Positions 59,332-64,000 of a stretch of DNA of 64,000 nt are shown here, in pieces. Position 1 is the first letter of the stretch. Every line of letters begins with the position of its first letter. The translations under genes were made by a program, and so were the position numbers. The DNA comes from Phoenix dactylifera. Lineage: Eukaryota; Streptophyta; Magnoliopsida; Arecales; Arecaceae. The notes below the pieces were generated by a model. It searched no databases. It saw only the letters and a program-made list of their open reading frames with translations, and was not told where the DNA came from. The stretch spans positions 186,001 through 250,000 of the forward strand of contig NC_052400.1 of the NCBI RefSeq assembly GCF_009389715.1, given 5' to 3'.

Positions 59332-59640
59332 ATTTTTTTTTTTTAAACGGCCGTTTACACAGACTTGCATTAGTACAGCCAGCACAGTCATGAGAAAAAA
59401 AAATTAGTGAAGAGAAGGAGCAAATACATAACCCTTTCAAAGAAGCTCTTTTGAGTACTGAGCAGCAAAGGAGGCAATCTAGTTCGCAGTCTCGTTTGCC
59501 TTCCGGCACACATGAGCGGGCTGAAAGAAGTCACAATTTCTTACTAACCCGCGAATATCATAGAGCAGCGGATGTCCATCCCCGTACCTATGCAAAGGGT
59601 TAGCAGCGGATGTCCATCCCCGTACCTATGCAAAGGGTTA
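59332..59640 (-). mobile_element. LINE 3' fragment, RNase H end, unit 3
   Basis: On the minus strand, GDGHPLLYDIRGLVRNCDFF and PAHVCRKANETAN match the end of a plant LINE RNase H domain, then a tail ending in an A run (T run at 59332-59345 on the plus strand). Paralog of 16690-17039. It contains an in-frame stop. Confidence 0.65.
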
Positions 59641-59780
59641 TACGGGTAGTTGAGTGATTGCAACACCAACCTACTCCATTGTCGGTCATAATAACAAGCA
59701 AACACAACATTCTACACAAATATTTGAAGTCCTCATAATAAAAACTAGCAAGCAAAGGGATGATCCCAATGATCCATAGT

Positions 59781-60524
59781 TTACAGGATGGAACAAACGT
59801 TGGGGTTCGAATAATTATTGGGATCCTCGTACGCTACCACGGGCGGGGCGCGCGTGTAACCATACCATGCAAAGTTAGGCTCGACCTTAGGTTCTTCTGA
59901 TTTCGTTTCATCATCTTTCTTCACGTCCGCCACTTTAACTATTTCAGAATGGCCTATCTTCTTCCTCAAATTGTCTGTCAAGATAACAGGATCGACTTCT
60001 CCGACAACAACCAACTGGCTCTTCTCCCCATCTACCTTAACAGAATCAACGCCTGTCGTATTAAAAAGAAAAAAATTGTATCAGTTGGAGCTCGGCATCT
60101 TGGGAGTCCATATATTTGTGACATCATAGTAATAATTATATATATTTTTATCTGATTTCTAATTATATATTCAGCAAAGATGAGCCTCAAGAATCTGGTA
60201 ATCTACCACCTGCTGATGCAGCCAACTGCATGGCCTTGCTCCGGCACTTCTCGCAGTTCATCTGCACGTTGATCACCATCTCCTTCTGCAAACACAAAAT
60301 ATATGCATGTATATATCACCATGTAAGAGTTGCTATCAGCTGACGAAACTAAAATCAATTTTAGCGATTAACTGTGGCATGGTGTTGAGTTGATCCAATA
60401 GCAAACAAAGAGAAGTGCATATACCCTAAGAAAATAGTACTGCCATTCGACAAGCAGTATGTTTTCATGTGGCATCAGAATAAATATATAAAGAAAAAGC
60501 CGAGTTGGCCGTACGTACCTTCAT
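59781..60524 (-). CDS. Heavy-metal-associated isoprenylated small protein (HIPP), copy 3
   Basis: Exons at 60519-60524, 60210-60285 and 59781-60052 on the minus strand give 117 residues. The metal motif MNCEKC and the CaaX box CSIL are intact. It differs from copy 1 mostly in the linker (VKKDDETKSEEPKVEP) and the aromatic/proline segment (WYGYTRAPP). Splice sites and promoter are conserved with the other copies. Its role would be as for copy 1: metal binding or partner binding at membranes. Three tandem genes with one altered metal site suggest functional divergence after duplication. Confidence 0.9.
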
Positions 60525-60626
60525 GTTTTTTCTAGTCCTTTGCCGAAGGGTATGGAAGGATCGGTCTTGGTGCTGAACAGATGAGAAGTTAACTCTGATA
60601 GAGGGAGAGAGATGAGAGGAGGTCTC

Positions 60627-60634
60627 TTTAAATA
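60627..60634 (-). promoter_or_regulatory. TATA box of HIPP copy 3
   Basis: TATTTAAA on the minus strand, in the same position as in the two paralogs. Confidence 0.6.
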
Positions 60635-60639
60635 GGAGC

Positions 60640-61854
60640 TTGTTGGGCTTTTCTTTTTTTTTTTTTTTGGTAGTATGGTTATTGCGCATTCAAGAAGGAA
60701 GGTCTTCCAAGAATCTTCAAATCTTCCACCAACTCCAGTAATCCGTAAAATTTCAGCAATTCCTTGCCTACAAATTTGAACCACGCGGTTTGTGGACCAA
60801 GTCGTCGTGAAACAAATATGGCAACAACTGCAGCTGAGGTCCCCCCACCGCATGATAAGTTCGTTTCTTTTTTTTTGATAAATAGGGGAAAATTACATTA
60901 TTTTACTATAAATACATCCATGGAAATCACAAAATAAGATATTCAAAAATTTAGACGGTAAAATAGCCGTAGAATTTCATAAAATAGTTTCTATATGATT
61001 TGCTACATAAGATGTCATTGAATCTCCTACACAGCTTAAAAGAAAACAAATTACTTGTCATTTACAAACAATCTTGTAGAATAGAATGAGAATTAACCTC
61101 TAGAGAAAGTGAAGTTAATAACCATTTGATAAATACAGTAGATGAGTAGAATCCCTTATATATAAAATATGTGCAAGTCTTCGATATCTGTCCCTTCTAA
61201 GCTGCATACAACTCCATTTAGAATTGTTGAATTAAAAACTCGAACTCCACCTATAGCTAGTAGAATATTACTAGGACTTCTGATTATAAAATTTGCTCCA
61301 TCAAAAATACTATTCTCATATAGGCTATTGTCGAAGTTGATTTTAAGGAAGCAAAAGATGGTGGCTCCTAAGAAAAATAAATAAGCTAAGAGGACCAGAA
61401 TCTACAAAGGAAGAGTCAAGAGCCATAATTTATTCTTATTATCAATGGATCCTCCAAATTCTTGAGGATGAGTGGATATTCTAAAAAGAATCATTCTAAC
61501 GCTTTATTTCTTACTTCAAAAATACATTTATTTCTAGCCAAGAAAGTCATCGGTGGATGGTGTAGAAATAATGTCTGAATCATGAAGAGGGGCTAATTTC
61601 TCCGCACGTGATGCCACTCTTTAAACGGTAAGTTTCTTTCAACGTAACTCCAGCAAGATACTATCAGATCCGTTTGAACGCAAAAAATCTTAAATTTTAT
61701 TTTTTATGGCCCTCGGAGAATACGTGTACACTAGAAAAATTAAACTTGACTTACCATAAAAAAAAAAAAAAAAAGACTACTTGACTTGCCAACAAAAAAA
61801 AAAAAAAAGGCTTGACTAGACTTTTTAGAGGTCTTCTCTTCTTCTTTTTCTTTT

Positions 61855-61912
<58 letters not shown>

Positions 61913-62595
61913 GGCGAAAGGGGAAGGGGAGGAAAGGACAAGCCCTTAGAGGTCTTCTCTTTGGTAGCTTCAAGCCCTTAGAGGTCTTCTCTTTGGTAGC
62001 TTTGGTAGCCGTCCAATTGAGAAATTGTACTGAAGGAAAATGCCAGGCGTCAATATTTCTTTCGTTGCTGCCAATACGACAATGAACGCGTCTGTCGGCT
62101 CTCTGAAACTGAGAAATTATGTCCTTCACCGGCCACCGCATGCGCCATGTGCAGACTACACGGCCATATAATGTTGACCGTATAGGATATAATTTTTTTT
62201 CTGAAAATGCCCAAAACTCAACCCATATTATACCAAACCCTTTGTGTTCACAGAAAAAATCGTTGCAGATATTTTTTTTTTTAATGATAAATATTTTTTA
62301 GAATACTAATTATTAAATTGCATCTTAAAGCACATCAATTTTTTTTTCACGTCACTTCGCATGAAGTGATCATTGCATCATTTAATGGTCGCTGTCATGA
62401 TACAGGTGAATCATTATTTTGCATAAAAGGTACAATTCGAACCTTTTATTAAAGTTATGGTGATGTAGTAGCACACTTTAATAAAAGGTACAATTCGAAC
62501 CTTTTAAAAAAAAATCTCAAGGCAAAATCTGACTAATATATTTAATATTTTAACATGAGATGCTGTAGCAGATATTTTAACTGAGTCTAGACCAT
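60640..62595. repeat. Segment B3, left part
   Basis: Paralog of B1 and B2. It contains a LINE remnant on the minus strand (about 60990-61640), a T run of about 61 bases (61857-61917) and a short tandem duplication of the CAAGCCCTTAGAGGTCTTCT phrase near 61939-61990. No gene is seen. Confidence 0.7.
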
Positions 62596-62604
62596 CAATC
62601 TCTC

Positions 62605-62612
<8 letters not shown>

Positions 62613-62648
<36 letters not shown>

Positions 62649-63033
62649 AAAAAAAGGGGTAGGGGGGAGGGACAAGCCCACCCCGCGTAGCAACCCCAAC
62701 CGGGCCCCGCCCCCGCCAGGACTATGTTCGATTCGGGCAGAATGGCCGTTTGGTATAGGCCCAGCTCACCAGGCCCCAGCCATATATTACTCATACCCTC
62801 CCCACCCGTGACCCCGGCTCGGCTACCCCTCTGGGCTCCGGCTCGAGAACCAGGTGTGAGTACGTCACACCTGGCACCACCAAGGCTACCAGCCGACCAG
62901 TAGCACTTCTAGACCCCGTGTCCAGGCTAGGGGCATCCGGTCCCCACATTTAATCGACGCCCGCGCGTTTCGAACCTGGAACCACTTGGTTAGAAGCCGA
63001 GCTCCGTTCCAACTGAGCTACCGCCTTGGCGGC
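62613..63033 (-). mobile_element. tRNA-derived SINE
   Basis: Read on the minus strand, it starts GCCGCCAAGGCGG. It then has the pol III A box TAGCTCAGTTGG (63009-63020) and B box GGTTCGAAACG (62966-62976), a GC-rich body of about 300 bp, and a poly(A) tail (T run to 62644 on the plus strand). It is flanked by the 17-bp duplication CAATCTCTCTCCTCTTT (62596-62612 and 63034-63050). Unit 2 has the empty site with one copy at about 44715. The head resembles a tRNA-Arg-like molecule, but I am unsure of the isotype. At about 420 bp it is long for a SINE. Confidence 0.88.
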
Positions 63034-63050
63034 CAATCTCTCTCCTCTTT

Positions 63051-64000
63051 GGCCAAACAGCTGAGACGATATTTTTCTACTACTTTAAATTCTTCTTACC
63101 TTCTTTGAAATCTTCTTTTCCTTATTACAGTCCTTATCCCTATTCTATGTATTTTACCTCTTCTTAATAAAATTTTGGTGACTAATCCAGATTCCTTTGC
63201 AATATATATCAAAAACACACATGCATACATACATACATACATACATACACACATATACGTATATAGGTAGTTGCCCCAAGACCATGGTCTCCAAAGCATG
63301 GGCCACGCCGGGACTAAGATAAACTAATTCATGTAAATCAAACCAAAATTAATTTTTAAAGTGGATGCATCTTATGGGGATATGAACCAAGACATTTTTT
63401 CAAAAAAAGCTACAATATTTCAGCTACCAACTCATCCGCAAGGGCCAACAATTGGTATACACGGCATAAGAACAAGTCAAAAGCTTTGCCCATGAATTCT
63501 ACCAAAAAAAAAAAAAATCAAAATCAAAAGCTCGCCTGCTATTTTTGTACCTAGGTTGACTTGACTTGAAGACTCAAACATGAATGAATATAAATACACG
63601 TGAATGAGAATTTTAGAAAAAAAAATATTTTTGTAGAAGAAAACAGAATTGATTGCTAATTAATCTCACTTAAAAATGGTCATTACTCTTCATAGGTGAT
63701 GCGGTGATCGTTTACCAATATTCTCCTATATCGACGATGTTAGCGAATAAAGGAACGACCATCTCTTCGGAGACATCAATAAAATTGGAACGATATAGGA
63801 AAGATTAGCATGCCCTTACGCAAAAATGACATGCATAAATCGAGAAATAATCTAAATTTTTGTAACTCAAAAAAAAAGGGAGCGACCAAGAACTGCCAAA
63901 ATTGTATGTGATTTTTATAAGACTCCGAGTCACTTGTACCCACTCAACCTGGTCCTGCCGAGTCTAAGCCAAGACGCGTTCATATGGACTTGTAAATAAC
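63051..64000. repeat. Segment B3, right part
   Basis: Continues the paralog of B2 (about 44730-45690). It contains CATA repeats near 63222-63255 and the U6 pseudogene, and runs off the window. No gene is seen. Confidence 0.65.
63761..63862 (+). pseudogene. U6 snRNA pseudogene, unit 3
   Basis: Same U6-derived text as in units 1 and 2. CTTCGGAGACATC, AAAATTGGAACGATA, AGATTAGCATG and ATAAATCGAGA are present. The ACAGAGA box is changed to ATAGGAA and the terminal T run is interrupted. Confidence 0.74.

Larger units (their letters stand above)
52372..64000. repeat. Segmental duplication unit 3 (X3 + HIPP3 + B3), runs off the window
   Basis: X3 is 52372-53217 plus 57725-59640 and aligns with 13815-17039. 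The HIPP and B parts align with 27474-33055 and 42205-46570. Later insertions unique to this unit are a CACTA element (53218-57724) and a SINE (62613-63033). Near 59550-59642 a 37-bp phrase (GCAGCGGATGTCCATCCC...) is tandemly duplicated. Confidence 0.87.

Noticed and set aside
59074-59346. 90-residue open frame in X3
   Set aside because: The equivalent frame in X1 is broken by a micro-insertion and substitutions, and no domain is recognisable.
62940-63033. tRNA gene on the minus strand
   Set aside because: A and B boxes are present, but acceptor and anticodon stems do not pair well. The sequence continues into a 300-bp body, a poly(A) tail and target duplications, so it is a SINE head.

Overview
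The window looks like nuclear DNA of a flowering plant, most likely a monocot. The support is an intronless RPM1-type CC-NB-LRR resistance gene, small HMA proteins with a CaaX prenylation box, a very GC-rich DUF579/IRX15-like coding sequence, and a plant set of transposons (hAT, CACTA/En-Spm, L1-type LINEs with a C-terminal RNase H, Ty3/gypsy and copia-type LTR elements, a tRNA-derived SINE). I cannot name the species. A palm-like genome is only a guess. Most of the sequence is repeats, with five credible protein-coding loci: one NLR (5095-7845), three paralogous HMA/HIPP genes (27645-28390, 42373-43126, 59781-60524, all minus) and one IRX15-like coding sequence carried inside a transposon (31142-32119, minus).

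Layout. 1-2909 is the 3' part of a hAT transposon. 2910-13814 holds the NLR in otherwise gene-poor sequence with three GTACC-rich repeats. From about 13815 to the right edge the window is a repeated segmental duplication. The ancestral unit reads: AT-rich segment X, a 3' LINE fragment, the HMA gene on the minus strand, then segment B with a LINE remnant and a U6 snRNA pseudogene. Unit 1 is 13815-33055, unit 2 about 42205-46570, a partial unit about 51290-52371, and unit 3 52372-64000 and beyond. Between units 1 and 2 lies a tandemly duplicated LINE block (33056-41760). Between unit 2 and the partial unit sits a second, complete-ended hAT element (47109-50280).

Because the units are paralogous, several insertions have an empty site elsewhere in the window, so their boundaries and target-site duplications can be read directly. 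These are a CACTA element in unit 3 (53218-57724, TSD AGA), a gene-carrying CACTA in unit 1 (30822-32706, TSD CAA), a tRNA-derived SINE in unit 3 (62613-63033, 17-bp TSD), a 23-bp poly(A)-tailed micro-insertion in unit 1, and a solo LTR in the second LINE copy (38053-39575, TSD GTGCT). A gag-protease gypsy-type fossil (17040-27276, TSD TCCTC) splits a LINE in unit 1 and is itself host to a solo LTR (20903-23583, TSD CTTGT).

The two most biological observations are these. (i) HMA copy 2 keeps its reading frame, splice sites and CaaX box but has both metal-binding cysteines of the MxCxxC motif replaced by serine. (ii) An apparently intact IRX15-like reading frame lies between CACTA termini, a Pack-CACTA gene capture. 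I see no operon-like or multi-gene pathway organisation. The NLR and the small HMA genes are in the same neighbourhood, but nothing in the sequence shows that they work together.
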